DNA of 64,000 nucleotides from the NCBI RefSeq assembly GCF_014107495.1, contig NZ_CP041969.1:682001-746000 (forward strand), in the 5' to 3' direction. Both the position numbers and the translations under genes were made by a program. The notes under the pieces were generated by a model that saw only the letters and a program-made list of their open reading frames with translations, ran no database searches and was not told the origin of the DNA. The stretch is from Cohnella cholangitidis (GTDB lineage: Bacteria > Bacillota > Bacilli > Paenibacillales > Paenibacillaceae). Shown here piece after piece: positions 38,294-47,547 of this stretch. Numbering within the stretch: position 1 is the stretch's first letter; each line of letters starts with the position of its first letter.

Positions 38294-38707
38294 TTAAGGC
38301 TTCATCGCCACGGCGTTTTGATCGTCTTTGGAAGCGGTGATTCCTTCGCTTTCTATCGGTACGAACCCGTTTGCTATAGCTTTTTTTCTGATTTCCGCCG
38401 GATCGCTTAGCCTATTCACTTCATTCTGAAGCTCTTTGCTCTGCTCCGTCGCTTGCTCGATCGATTTTTTCGTCGCTTGAATCTCTCCGTTGATTTGATA
38501 GATTTGCGCGTAACGAAAAATAATAAAGCCCGCAACGAAAACGACTAAACCGACGGTAAACAAATATAGCAACTTCTCTCCGATCGGAATCGAACGGCGG
38601 CGCGTAACTTTCGTCTTCTGCGTCTGTCTGGCCGGTTGTTGTCGTTGTTGTCGTTGTTGTTCCTCTACGCGCTCCGGACGAAGCGCCAAGTTGCCGTAAT
38701 ATGCCAT
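38294..38707 (-). CDS. ftsL: Cell division protein FtsL
   Basis: Small bitopic divisome protein. 137 residues. The cytoplasmic part is unusually rich in Gln and Arg (RVEEQQRQQRQQPARQTQ, residues 13-30). One membrane segment spans about residues 46-65 (LLYLFTVGLVVFVAGFIIF). The outer leucine-zipper-like coiled coil (about 70-110) includes IEQATEQSKELQNEVNRLSD. The position between rsmH and pbpB is diagnostic; sequence conservation of FtsL is low. Confidence 0.9.
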   Translation of the reverse strand: MAYYGNLALRPERVEEQQRQQRQQPARQTQKTKVTRRRSIPIGEKLLYLFTVGLVVFVAGFIIFRYAQIYQINGEIQATKKSIEQATEQSKELQNEVNRLSDPAEIRKKAIANGFVPIESEGITASKDDQNAVAMKP

Positions 38708-38751
38708 AAGTGCCTTGTGCCCCTCTCAGCTTTATCTATTTCGAACCCGTA

Positions 38752-39708
38752 TTAACCGAGCTTCTCTGCAATTCTTAACTTGGACGAGCGTGCGCGCGGA
38801 TTGGCTTCCAACTCTTCCTCCGTCGGCACGATCGGTTTGCGGGGCGTCAGCTTCAAACGTCCGTCTCCGCCTCCGCATACGCACACCGGAAAGTCCGTCG
38901 GGCAGCTGCAGCTCGCGACTTCCTTCGCGAACGTCGTCTTGCAAATTCGATCTTCCAAAGAGTGGAACGTGATGACGGCCGCGCGTCCTCCCGGCTTAAG
39001 GCAATCGATCGTTTGATCCAACGCTTCTTGAAAAGCGCCCAATTCATCGTTCACCGCGATGCGCAACGCCTGAAAAGAGCGTTTGGCCGGATGCGGGCCC
39101 GTACGGCGCGTCGCCGCGGGAATCGAGGATTTAACGATCTCCGCTAATTGTCCCGTCGTCTCGATCGGCGCCTTGCTTCTCGCTTTGACGATGTTGGCCG
39201 CGATCTTGCGGGCGAACTTCTCTTCGCCGTAGTCCCGAAGGATATCGGCGATTTCCCGCTCCTCCCACTCGTTGACGATTTGTTTGGCGGTAAGCGACTC
39301 GTCGCGATCCATTCTCATATCCAGCTCGGCATCTTGGTTATAGCTGAAGCCGCGGTCGGCTTCGTCTAGCTGAGGACTGGATACCCCGAGGTCGAACAAC
39401 ACCCCGTCAACCTGCGGCACGCCGTCTTTCTCGGCGACTCCGGCCGACTTAAGAGCCAGCTTCAGGTGCCGGAAGTTGCTTTTCACCAGCGTTACGATAT
39501 CGCCGTACGGAGCTAACCTCACTCGCGCATTCGCGAGAGCGGCTTCGTCCTGGTCGAGCGCGATCAATCGTCCTTGCGGACCGAGCTGCGAAGCGATAAG
39601 CTCGCTATGCCCCGCGCCGCCCAAAGTACAATCGACGTAAATGCCGTCCGGACGAATGTTTAAGCCTTTTACGGACTCTTCTTTCAATACGGTAACGTGG
39701 TGAAACAT
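38752..39708 (-). CDS. rsmH: 16S rRNA (cytosine1402-N4)-methyltransferase
   Basis: SAM-dependent enzyme (MraW) that methylates C1402 in the ribosomal P site. 318 residues. It begins [21 protein letters not shown] motifs are [15 protein letters not shown] and [11 protein letters not shown], with [39 protein letters not shown] and [14 protein letters not shown] Cys-rich insertion ([16 protein letters not shown]) near residue 270 is common in Bacillales members. It follows mraZ in the dcw order. Confidence 0.96.
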   Translation of the reverse strand: MFHHVTVLKEESVKGLNIRPDGIYVDCTLGGAGHSELIASQLGPQGRLIALDQDEAALANARVRLAPYGDIVTLVKSNFRHLKLALKSAGVAEKDGVPQVDGVLFDLGVSSPQLDEADRGFSYNQDAELDMRMDRDESLTAKQIVNEWEEREIADILRDYGEEKFARKIAANIVKARSKAPIETTGQLAEIVKSSIPAATRRTGPHPAKRSFQALRIAVNDELGAFQEALDQTIDCLKPGGRAAVITFHSLEDRICKTTFAKEVASCSCPTDFPVCVCGGGDGRLKLTPRKPIVPTEEELEANPRARSSKLRIAEKLG

Positions 39709-39782
39709 AGTTGCTGCCTCCCGGCACCCGACAGCGGGTCCGTCTTTCTCGTTTATGTATTGTTGTGCACGTTGTGAACGGG

Positions 39783-40220
39783 TTAAAAGTTAAAATCGAA
39801 ATCGACCAGCTTCTCGGCAATTTCGTTAAAGGAATCGGCGGACTGCTTGGAGTATTCCTCCCAAGTCGCCTTATCCCAAATCTCCACTCTGCTCGATACG
39901 CCGATGACGGTACAGTCTTTGTCCAGCTTGGCGTATTCCCGCAAATGGTTAGGTACGTTTACCCTGCCCTGTTTATCCCATTCGCATTCGGACGCCCCGG
40001 AGAAAAGCAGCCTGGAGAAAGCTCTCGCATTAGCCGCCATCGAAGGCAGGCTTTTGATCTTCTGTTCGAGCTGGGCCCATTCGTCGCGGGGGTAGACGAA
40101 CAAACAGTTGTCCAATCCGCGGGTGATAATAAAGTCGGTGCCGAGAGCTTCGCGGAATTTCGCAGGGATAATAATTCGCCCTTTGTCGTCGATGCTGTGC
40201 TGAAATTCCCCTAAAAACAT
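39783..40220 (-). CDS. mraZ: Transcriptional regulator MraZ
   Basis: Ring-forming AbrB-like DNA-binding protein that represses the dcw operon. 145 residues with two SpoVT-AbrB repeats: [20 protein letters not shown] with KFREALG, and [20 protein letters not shown]. Each repeat keeps the DxxGR motif. GGAGGAGGTG precedes the ATG. Its predicted operator, four AGTGG repeats spaced by 10 bases, overlaps its own leader, which suggests autoregulation. Confidence 0.96.
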   Translation of the reverse strand: MFLGEFQHSIDDKGRIIIPAKFREALGTDFIITRGLDNCLFVYPRDEWAQLEQKIKSLPSMAANARAFSRLLFSGASECEWDKQGRVNVPNHLREYAKLDKDCTVIGVSSRVEIWDKATWEEYSKQSADSFNEIAEKLVDFDFNF

Positions 40221-40233
40221 AAGCTCTCCACAC

Positions 40234-40273
40234 CTCCTCCACTATTCACCACTTTCCACCACTCTGAACCACT
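40234..40273 (-). promoter_or_regulatory. MraZ operator: four AGTGG direct repeats
   Basis: On the minus strand AGTGG occurs at 40273, 40263, 40253 and 40243 (5' ends), exactly one helical turn apart: AGTGGTTCAG, AGTGGTGGAA, AGTGGTGAAT, AGTGGAGGAG. Regularly spaced TGG-type repeats before mraZ are the known MraZ target in other bacteria. The last repeat touches the mraZ ribosome site. Confidence 0.8.
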
Positions 40274-40292
40274 TATGATGATTATTCGCGGC

Positions 40293-40330
40293 ATAAAATA
40301 AAAATCCTGCCTCGTGAGCAGGATTTTCGA
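40293..40330 (-). terminator. Terminator after the DUF4349 lipoprotein gene
   Basis: AAAATCCTGC, a 7-base loop and GCAGGATTTT form a perfect 10-bp stem followed by TTATTTTA. The near-symmetric sequence could work in both directions. Confidence 0.85.
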
Positions 40331-40347
40331 AAAAATATTTTACGGGA

Positions 40348-41421
40348 TTAACGAGTCCCATCCTTATTTTCTTGGTCATCCGAGTCCGATACGGACTCGA
40401 TTTCCGAGTCGACGCGTCTTGTGCCTTTACGTCTGCGAACGAAATAATAGATCGGAAAACCGATGACGGCAACTACGGCTATGACGGGCAGCAGAGCGAC
40501 GATGACGATGACGAACCACTCGCCGGCGGTCTTGAGCACCTTCGCGCTGCCGGCAAACGTATCCGAGATCCGTTCTCCGAACCCGTCGACTTCCTCCGTT
40601 TCCTCATCATCGCTGTTGGCGATCCCGGTCGATTGATATAAACGCAAGTTAATCGTGGAGAACGCAACGTTCTGGTCCAAAAAGCGGATCCGCCCTTTGA
40701 TCTGCTCGATTTCCTGTTGAACGTTCGCAAGCTCGTTGGAGAACCGAACGAGGTCGTCCGATTTTGTCGCTTTGTCCATTAAAGACAGCAATCGCGCTTC
40801 CACCGTCTGCTTGGCTTTGAGACGGGCGTCGAGGTCGACGAACTCTTCCGTCACGTCGCTGCCTTCTACCTCCCGCTCGAATTTCAGGCTTTTAATCTTC
40901 TGCAATTTCTCCAGGAAAGGAGAGAACCCATCGGAAGGCACTTTAATCACATAGGAAGCGCCGACTTCGTCCGAATTGCGGCTGTCGGAAAACTGTAGCA
41001 CGTAAGCTCCGCCCATATGGATGAGATTCAGCAACTGTTCCTCGGCAGCCTTGAACTCCTTGACCTTCATGACCAGATCGGCGCGGTAGATGACCTTGCG
41101 CCCGAAGCCCGCGTTCGCGTCCGCGATCGGGCCAATGCCTCCGCCGCCGACCGCAGCTACCTCTTCGGATTCCGATTCGCCCGCATCAGACCTTTCTGGT
41201 CCCTTTGCCAACTCGCCCGACTCCGCGTCCGAGAAAGCCGCCGATTGAGCGGACGTCGTCTTGATCGACTGATTCGCGGCTGCGTCGGGCGCCGCCATCT
41301 CTGCGGCAGCCGAATCCTTGTCGTTGCTGCTGCCTCCGCATGCCGCTAACCCAAGCATGAGCAATATCGCTAGCATCATCAGAACGCCGTTTCGCAATAC
41401 CCGGTCTCGTTTTCCCTTCAT
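40348..41421 (-). CDS. DUF4349 lipoprotein
   Basis: 357 residues. Signal peptide of the lipoprotein class with lipobox LGLAAC (Cys near residue 28), then a low-complexity Ala/Ser/Glu linker (about 30-95). The DUF4349 domain (about 105-285) has YRADLVMKVKEFKAAEEQLL and a long predicted coiled coil around LARFSNELANVQQEIEQIKG-like heptads. A C-terminal membrane helix (about 303-330) is followed by a basic, then acidic tail. The result would be a protein anchored at both ends. The function is unknown; it is bounded by terminators on both sides and appears monocistronic. Confidence 0.85.
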   Translation of the reverse strand: MKGKRDRVLRNGVLMMLAILLMLGLAACGGSSNDKDSAAAEMAAPDAAANQSIKTTSAQSAAFSDAESGELAKGPERSDAGESESEEVAAVGGGGIGPIADANAGFGRKVIYRADLVMKVKEFKAAEEQLLNLIHMGGAYVLQFSDSRNSDEVGASYVIKVPSDGFSPFLEKLQKIKSLKFEREVEGSDVTEEFVDLDARLKAKQTVEARLLSLMDKATKSDDLVRFSNELANVQQEIEQIKGRIRFLDQNVAFSTINLRLYQSTGIANSDDEETEEVDGFGERISDTFAGSAKVLKTAGEWFVIVIVALLPVIAVVAVIGFPIYYFVRRRKGTRRVDSEIESVSDSDDQENKDGTR

Positions 41422-41497
41422 TTAGATCTCCCCTTTTTGGTTTCTGCCAACATAGACGCATCTTGACAGGGAAATGTTTCCTTTTGTTTTCGAGCAA

Positions 41498-41546
41498 TAA
41501 AAAAACGTTTATCCCGCCGGATTTTTCCCGGTGGAATAAACGTTTG
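41498..41546 (-). terminator. Intrinsic terminator after ahcY
   Basis: AAACGTTTATTCCACCGG / CCGGCGGGATAAACGTTT with a 7-base loop and following T residues gives a long, strong stem. Confidence 0.9.
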
Positions 41547-41566
41547 ATATTAAGCGAAGTTAGATC

Positions 41567-42829
41567 TTAATGAGAAGCCCAGCTGTCCAAGTAAGCCTTC
41601 TGCTCTTCGGAGAGCGTGTCGATCTTGATTCCGAGCGATTCCAGCTTTGTGCGGGCGACCAGCTCGTCGAGTTCGTAAGGAACGTTAACGACCTGATTGC
41701 CGATGCTCTTATAGTTCTCGTTGACGTGACGAAGGGCAATCGCCTGCAACGCGAAGGTCATATCCATGATTTCCGCCGGATGGCCATCGCCGGCTGCCAG
41801 ATTGACCAGACGTCCTTCGGCAAGCACGTAGATTTTACGACCGTCCTTCAGAACGTATTCTTCGATGTTGCGGCGCACGACGCGTTTGGACACCGACAAT
41901 GCGGCTAGCTCGACAAGGTTGACTTCGATATCGAAATGTCCCGCGTTAGACAAAATCGCTCCGTCTTTCATGTTCGCGATGTGCTCACCGCGAATTACGT
42001 CTTTGTTGCCCGTAACCGTCACGAAGAATTCGCCGACTTTCGCGGCTTCCTCCATGGATAGCACGGTAAATCCGTCCATGTACGCTTCAACAGCGCGGAT
42101 CGCATCGACTTCGGTTACGATGACGTTAGCGCCCAAGCCTTTGGCGCGCATAGCTACGCCTTTGCCGCACCATCCGTATCCGTTAACGACGACGGTTTTG
42201 CCCGCAACGACAAGGTTTGTCGTCCGGTTGATGCCATCCCATACGGATTGACCCGTACCGTAACGGTTGTCGAACAAGTATTTGCAATACGCGTCGTTAA
42301 CGGCAACCATCGGGAACTTCAATGAACCGTCCTTCTCCATCGCCTTCAACCGCAAAATGCCGGTTGTCGTTTCTTCGGCTCCGCCGCGCACTTGGGCAAG
42401 CAGGTCTTGGCGTTCCGAGTGAAGGATGGAGACGAGATCTCCCCCGTCATCGATGATGAGATCCGGTTTCGTTTCCAGCGTTTTGACCATCAGATCCTTA
42501 TATTCCTGAGGATCCGGATTATATTTCGCGTATACCGCGATGCCGTCTTCTACGAGCGCCGCGCATACGTCGTCCTGCGTCGACAGCGGATTGCTTCCGG
42601 TAATGACCACTTCCGCTCCGCCTGCTTGCACGACTTTGGCCAAGTAGGCCGTTTTGGCTTCCAAGTGAAGAGAAATCGCTACTCGCAGTCCTTTAAAGGG
42701 CTGATCGCGTTCGAACTCCTTGCGAATTTGGTTCAGGACAGGCATATGCGCTTGTACCCAATCGATTTTCAACTTACCTTCAGGCGCAAGCGACGCATCG
42801 CGCACGATGCTTTTTAATGCTGTTTTCAT
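41567..42829 (-). CDS. ahcY: Adenosylhomocysteinase
   Basis: NAD-dependent hydrolysis of S-adenosylhomocysteine to adenosine and homocysteine. 420 residues. The motifs are [20 protein letters not shown], the NAD loop [20 protein letters not shown] (about 208-227), VTGNKDVI and [19 protein letters not shown] precedes the ATG. It follows bshC by 25 bases, so the two are probably co-transcribed; both concern cellular thiols, which may be more than chance. Many Bacilli use the MtnN/LuxS route instead, so the presence of AhcY is informative. Confidence 0.95.
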   Translation of the reverse strand: MKTALKSIVRDASLAPEGKLKIDWVQAHMPVLNQIRKEFERDQPFKGLRVAISLHLEAKTAYLAKVVQAGGAEVVITGSNPLSTQDDVCAALVEDGIAVYAKYNPDPQEYKDLMVKTLETKPDLIIDDGGDLVSILHSERQDLLAQVRGGAEETTTGILRLKAMEKDGSLKFPMVAVNDAYCKYLFDNRYGTGQSVWDGINRTTNLVVAGKTVVVNGYGWCGKGVAMRAKGLGANVIVTEVDAIRAVEAYMDGFTVLSMEEAAKVGEFFVTVTGNKDVIRGEHIANMKDGAILSNAGHFDIEVNLVELAALSVSKRVVRRNIEEYVLKDGRKIYVLAEGRLVNLAAGDGHPAEIMDMTFALQAIALRHVNENYKSIGNQVVNVPYELDELVARTKLESLGIKIDTLSEEQKAYLDSWASH

Positions 42830-42854
42830 ACGATAATACCTCCAAAATGTTCTA

Positions 42855-44494
42855 TTAATTAGTTAAGCCTTCCACCAGACGTTGCCCGCCGATCGCTTCG
42901 TAAGGCACGTCATTCCACATTGCTAGCCATTCGGAACCGTAACGATTCCAGAAATGTATGGTTCCATAGACTCTCTCCTGGGGCTTATCCAAAGGAGACA
43001 GCGAGAGCTGAATCCGATCCCACTGTCGGAGAGACGTTTCATGCTGCTTGGCGATCGCGTCGATGGACCGCGATTCCAAATATTTCATTTGCTCTATGAT
43101 TTTATCCCGGTTGGTTGCCGCCAATGAGGCAAGACCGGGTTGAACCGCCGATACGGTGTTCATGATCGGGGCGTACAATTCAAGGAATTGTTGCTTAACC
43201 CGATCGAATTGTTGTTCTAGCTTCCATTCGTCTTGCTTGGACAGCCAATCCGATTTGCGTTGAGCCCATTCCGTCAACGCTTCCTCGACGGACAACGAGT
43301 ATTTGTCCAATAGTTTAGCCACATTCGGCTCGAGATAAGTAAATGATTGCCGGGGAACCAATATCGGCATAGACAACCCAAACTCTCGGAACGCCGGGCC
43401 GAGAATGCCCCAATAGGCAAGCTCGGATGGCCCCAACACCGCCGCGAGCACCGGAAGCGCGTAGTCCTGCATGAGCGGACGCGTCAACGCGTTCGTGCTT
43501 AACCGATCCGGATATCCGTCCGTTAATTCCAGCATTTCTTCTCTATTAAAGGATACATTGCCCTTGCGGTCAATAAAACAACCGTCTTCCTTGTGAAGCA
43601 GCAATCTCCCCTGCTCGTGATGGAGGAACAAGTTCGCGCTGCCGGGCGTCGTCTCTGCCTGCAGCTTGAATCCGCGGGCTAGCACCTGCCGTTCGCCTGC
43701 TTCAGTGCAGCCTCGAGCTCGTCGTTGCGAAGAATGAGATCCCGGAACATCGGGCCTTCCAATGCTCGCAAGTTCGGATCGTCCGCGTCCAAGAGCACCA
43801 GGCCCTGACTGCCGAACCAATCCGCCAGTAACCTGGCAAAAGCGAGACTTAACGTCGGGGCATCCGTTACGTGGCTTTGCAAACGTTCCAGCACGCCTTG
43901 CTTGAATTCGGTGTCCGGCAATTGCGCCGCCAATTCTTGCAATGCCGTCTGCCACTGCTGCGCGGTTAACGAAGTTCTGCTAACGGCTAGACGAGGACCT
44001 TCCGGACGTTCGATCCTAACCCGCCTGATTCCGCCTTCCGTGGATTGAATGTTCACGTGGTTAGCTTCGTCGTAATCGTGATCCTCTCCCGCGATCCAGA
44101 AGAGAGGAATAACAGGCCTGCCTAATTTTTTTTCCGCTTCCCGAGCGGTTTGGATAACCGACAAAGCTTTGTAAAAGATGAGCAACGCTCCGCCGAACAG
44201 CCCGGCTTGTTGTCCGCCGACGACGACCAAGCTATTCGGTTGTTCGAGCTTCTCCAAAGATTTCTCGGCTTCCGGAAAGTAGGGAAGCTTCTTCTGATAC
44301 TTCCTAAGCGCTTCGGCTACTTGAGCAATGCTTGCTCTCGTATTCGTCGTACCGTCTAACCGAGAGGCTCTCTTCGTCCAACTGTCGTCTTGGGAAGGAT
44401 GCAAGCCGAACAATTCGCCGACTGCCGGATCTCCCGACCGATACCGTTCCGCCAATGAGGAACCGCCGCGTTCCGTTAAGGATGAAATATTCAA
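42855..44494 (-). CDS. bshC: BshC, cysteine-adding enzyme of bacillithiol synthesis (frameshifted)
   Basis: Putative cysteine ligase completing bacillithiol from GlcN-malate. The first frame carries [40 protein letters not shown] and [18 protein letters not shown], then stops at 43679 after ALKQANGR. The continuation [20 protein letters not shown] is in the next frame to 42855. One missing base near 43682-43690 explains this; the joined protein has about 547 residues, normal for BshC. I chose the TTG start at 44494 because GGGGGAA lies 7 bases upstream. In B. subtilis bshC (yllA) also stands just before mraZ. Confidence 0.9.
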
Positions 44495-44760
44495 AGGGAA
44501 GATTCCCCCGTTCTGTCGTTGTGCTATCAGATTGATTGTACACAAGAGCAGATAGCGCGTCAAAAAAAATCGCGCATAGAAGGGCTTCCCTATGATTAAC
44601 TCATTCGATCAAGTATACGCCTGTCGAATTCCTATTGTTCGGGCTTAATAAGAAGAGGAAGCAGCTATCGTTGCCTGCTGTAGCAATCGTTTGCGACAAT
44701 CGAAAGCCATGCGGAGTGGATTAATGCGGGAGGAATAAACTCGTTTGCGCTAAATAAGGG

Positions 44761-45150
44761 CTAACTAAAATAAAGAATTAGACTAAGCGGCATTAATAGA
44801 ACGTACAGCAATGCCAATCCGAAAAAAGAAAGCCGCCAAACGGCCCTTACGAGCTTTTTCGTATCTACTTTTCCTCTTAAACGATTTTGCGCGTTGCCGA
44901 TCAATCCGCCGCAGACGAGCATGACGAGGATCAGGAAAAACAAGCCGAATTCGGTTTTTAGCAGACGATTGATTAACATGGCCACGCATCCTATCAGAAA
45001 TGCGCCCGTTACGTCCATGGCGAGCTGCATCGATCTCTTCCGGTCCCCGCCGCGAAAGGAGGAGACGTAATAAACGAGAAGAAACGGAATAATGGGCACG
45101 GTGGCCAAAAAAGCGTATGACTGAACCAGCGCGGACCAGATTGAACTCAA
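44761..45150 (-). CDS. DUF3397 membrane protein
   Basis: 129 residues with four hydrophobic segments (about 11-30, 43-62, 68-87 and 103-127). The sequence pattern, including FLLVYYVSSFRGGDRKRSMQ in the first loop, matches DUF3397, a Bacillales-specific family of unknown function. It lies 19 bases after panE. The 266 bases from 44495 to 44760, between this gene and bshC, have no gene that I can support. Confidence 0.75.
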   Translation of the reverse strand: MSSIWSALVQSYAFLATVPIIPFLLVYYVSSFRGGDRKRSMQLAMDVTGAFLIGCVAMLINRLLKTEFGLFFLILVMLVCGGLIGNAQNRLRGKVDTKKLVRAVWRLSFFGLALLYVLLMPLSLILYFS

Positions 45151-45169
45151 GGGCTGCCTCTCCTCTCAC

Positions 45170-46087
45170 CTAATGGATAGCTTTAACAAGGGCCGTCACG
45201 GCCGTGTTCCATGGCGCTTCCTTGCCTTGTTCGGCCGCCATCCGGCAGATCGCTCCATTAATAAAATCGACTTCCGTCGGTTTACGGGCGATTACATCCT
45301 GCAGCATGGAGGATTCGTTAAGACGGGTCGCGGAGCAAACCCGTACCACGGCATCCCACGACGCAGGCTCGTCCTTTAACCCGTAAGCGCTAAGAATATC
45401 GAACGTTTCGCGAAATAGAGATTTCATCACGTTCATGCGAAACGTCGTTTCGATAAGTTCGCCGTTGCGAATGCGCAGGATCGCCGTTAGCGGATTAATG
45501 ACGGCATTCACAAGCAATTTACGTAAAATGGCATCTTCCAACTGTTTCGACAAAAAGACGGAAAATCCTGCCTGTTTCAACATTCGTTCGATGAACGTTA
45601 ACAGGCGTTTGTCTACTTGCTCCTCTTCGCCTATTCTAATTTCCCCGCTTCCCGTATGGCGAACGGTCGTCTCGTCGACTCTTAGCGCTCCTTCCGTCGT
45701 TATCGCCGTAACGAGTTGCCTATCGGGCAAAGCTTCCTTCAGAAGCTCGCGATGCCCGATTCCGTTCTGGAAGAGAACCACGGCTCCGCCGACCGGAATG
45801 ACCCCCGATAACTTCCGCAGCATCTCCGCGGTGAGCGCCGTCTGCTTAACCGCAAGGAAAACTACCCCCGTCTCCGATAGCCGCGCTTTTTCGAATGCGG
45901 AAGCCCTTATGGCGATCCGGCTAACGATTGCTCCGGTTTGATCTTCAAGCGTTAGCCCCTTGGCATTCAATAGATCGGCTTGTCCGCGGGTTCTCGTCCA
46001 TATCGCGCAATCGCATCCCGAAGCCCTTAGTTTGCCTCCTAACAACAATCCTAGAGAACCCCCGCCGAGCACTGCTACTTTGTCCAT
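45170..46087 (-). CDS. panE: 2-Dehydropantoate 2-reductase
   Basis: NADPH-dependent ketopantoate reduction in pantothenate and coenzyme A synthesis. 305 residues. The Rossmann loop VAVLGGGSLGLLLGGKLRAS is at the N-terminus, with VFLAVKQTALTAEML and the catalytic-Lys helix region around ILRKLLVNAVINPLTAIL. The C-terminal domain ends SMLQDVIARKPTEVDFINGA. I chose the ATG reading MDKVAVLGG, with a GGCGGGA ribosome site; the 12 extra upstream codons are unlike the family. In B. subtilis panE (ylbQ) is likewise near bshC and mraZ. Confidence 0.9.
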   Translation of the reverse strand: MDKVAVLGGGSLGLLLGGKLRASGCDCAIWTRTRGQADLLNAKGLTLEDQTGAIVSRIAIRASAFEKARLSETGVVFLAVKQTALTAEMLRKLSGVIPVGGAVVLFQNGIGHRELLKEALPDRQLVTAITTEGALRVDETTVRHTGSGEIRIGEEEQVDKRLLTFIERMLKQAGFSVFLSKQLEDAILRKLLVNAVINPLTAILRIRNGELIETTFRMNVMKSLFRETFDILSAYGLKDEPASWDAVVRVCSATRLNESSMLQDVIARKPTEVDFINGAICRMAAEQGKEAPWNTAVTALVKAIH

Positions 46088-46129
46088 CTTCCCGCCATTC
46101 CTTCTCTCGTTTTTTATAACCATACCAAA

Positions 46130-46166
46130 GCAAAACCCGCGAGGATAGTCCCCGCGGGTTTTTGAT
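46130..46166 (-). terminator. Terminator after rsfA
   Basis: AAACCCGCGGGGA, a short loop and TCCTCGCGGGTTT form a strong stem with T residues on one side and A residues on the other, so it could act on both strands. Confidence 0.85.
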
Positions 46167-46177
46167 CTCGTTCAAAC

Positions 46178-46822
46178 CTATTCGATTCTCTCGAGGTTCC
46201 CGTTAGCATCCATCTTGAACCTTGCTCGATCCTCGTCTACTTCTTCCGTTAGAAACGCGAGGCGGCGAGCGCGGTCCATAATGCGAATAAGCGCTTTATA
46301 ATCGTCGTTGACGACGCGATAATCCGTTTGCACTTCGTTAACCTCTTTGGACAACCGTTCGTTCATTTCGCGGAATTCGTTCAAGCGATCGTCTTTGTCC
46401 TTCAACTCTTTCTCCAGTTGGCGGATTTGCCGGCTCATCTCTTGAACGGTCCCTTTCCATTGGCGCAAATATCGAATAATTGCTTCCAACGACATCGATT
46501 CCGCGGATAACAACTCCGATTTCGCGCCTTCGCCTTCTTCGACGACGAGACGCTCCGTGCCGGAAATGGTGGAAATCCCTTGTTTTTTGAGATAATTCCG
46601 TTTCTGGCGTTGTTGCTTGGCCATCCCGATGGCCTCGTCGTATCTCTTGCGGACGCAACTATTCCAACGAAAACCGCAAGCGGCAGAAGTCCGGGCGATT
46701 CGCTGCCCCACTTCTTCGAATGCGGATAATTGGGTGCTACCCTCGCGGATGTGGCGTAAAGTGACCTCCGCCAGTATCAAATCATCATCCGGACTCCATG
46801 CGTCTTGTCTCACAGCCGTCAT
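46178..46822 (-). CDS. rsfA: RsfA-type prespore-specific transcription factor
   Basis: 214 residues. The N-terminal Myb/SANT-like domain (about 1-65) has [20 protein letters not shown] and [18 protein letters not shown] coiled coil follows (about 115-180, with [20 protein letters not shown]). RsfA modulates SigF-dependent genes in the forespore. Upstream, GCATA (46880-46876) and GCAAAATATA (46860-46851) are 15 bases apart, a partial match to a SigF promoter, which fits known rsfA control in B. subtilis. The second zipper-like half makes dimerisation likely. Confidence 0.88.
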   Translation of the reverse strand: MTAVRQDAWSPDDDLILAEVTLRHIREGSTQLSAFEEVGQRIARTSAACGFRWNSCVRKRYDEAIGMAKQQRQKRNYLKKQGISTISGTERLVVEEGEGAKSELLSAESMSLEAIIRYLRQWKGTVQEMSRQIRQLEKELKDKDDRLNEFREMNERLSKEVNEVQTDYRVVNDDYKALIRIMDRARRLAFLTEEVDEDRARFKMDANGNLERIE

Positions 46823-47106
46823 GGGTGCCCTTCCCTCCTTAAGAATCGCGTATATTTTGCTGCTTTCTTCATTTCTATGCCCGTAGTAGAATTCATAGAA
46901 TCTATCGGATACTTCTATTTATATCCATTTTTCGTTTCGCTATACCTCTGCCCGTAAATCGGTATGCCGAATAAACGGAAAATACATAGTTACGCGAATA
47001 TCGGGAACATTAGCGTATGAAGCAAAGGCTACGACAAAGTCAAGTTTTCGGCACCGTTCAAAAGATGCTTAAGTAAAAAGTTTGCCGATTCGTCACGACT
47101 TGTTTG

Positions 47107-47135
47107 TTTACACTCTTTAGTCCAACCGTTATAAT
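47107..47135 (+). promoter_or_regulatory. SigA-type promoter of the DUF2626 gene
   Basis: TTTACA (47107-47112), a 17-base spacer and a perfect TATAAT (47130-47135). The rest of the 356-base interval from 46823 to 47178 is AT-rich and shows no gene beyond the rsfA control region. Confidence 0.85.
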
Positions 47136-47178
47136 ATGCTTTAGAAATCGTCTTGTGTGTATGAGAGGGGAATATACG

Positions 47179-47415
47179 ATGGCACGAATGTTTAGGGTGC
47201 TTGGCTTCTGGACACTGGTAATTGCCCTAATGGCGTTTGCAGGCGACATGTACGAATTCGCGTTGCTGTTCTTCATGCAAACCGCTGTTTTCTTCTTGCT
47301 CGGGTATTTGAATTTCACCGAACGGACGTATCTTATGATGTTCTGGGGATACATGGTACTGGCTTTCCTCGGGTTCACCTATTGGACCGTGTTCGAGATG
47401 GGCATCCCGGTATAA
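47179..47415 (+). CDS. DUF2626 (YqgY-like) small membrane protein
   Basis: 78 residues with three closely packed hydrophobic segments: WTLVIALMAFAGDMYEF, ALLFFMQTAVFFLLGYL and MFWGYMVLAFLGFTYWTVF. The family is conserved in Bacillales with unknown function. I chose the ATG reading MARMFRV, preceded by AGAGGGG; the longer open frame includes the promoter. It is a single-gene unit with a strong promoter and terminator, which suggests good vegetative expression. Confidence 0.88.
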   Translation: MARMFRVLGFWTLVIALMAFAGDMYEFALLFFMQTAVFFLLGYLNFTERTYLMMFWGYMVLAFLGFTYWTVFEMGIPV

Positions 47416-47469
47416 CCAGCATATCGAACGTTACATACGCCTAACTAGAAGCGATAACGAAGCACGCAA

Positions 47470-47511
47470 AAGGCTGCCTAAGACGTCCGCAAAGACGTCA
47501 GGCAGCCTTTC
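47470..47511 (+). terminator. Intrinsic terminator after the DUF2626 gene
   Basis: AAGGCTGCCTAAGACGTC and GACGTCAGGCAGCCTT pair almost perfectly, with a T-rich tail. It also faces the 3' end of the MidA-type gene, 37 bases away. Confidence 0.88.
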
Positions 47512-47547
47512 TCGTTCTCCGATTCCGCTTAGCGATCATTTTAAAGT

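Noticed and set aside
40234..40273. Short repeats before mraZ as a mobile or CRISPR-like repeat
   Set aside because: Five-base core, 10-base period and position before mraZ fit an operator much better.
44495..44760. RNA gene or small ORF between DUF3397 and bshC
   Set aside because: No convincing structure, promoter or ribosome site was seen.
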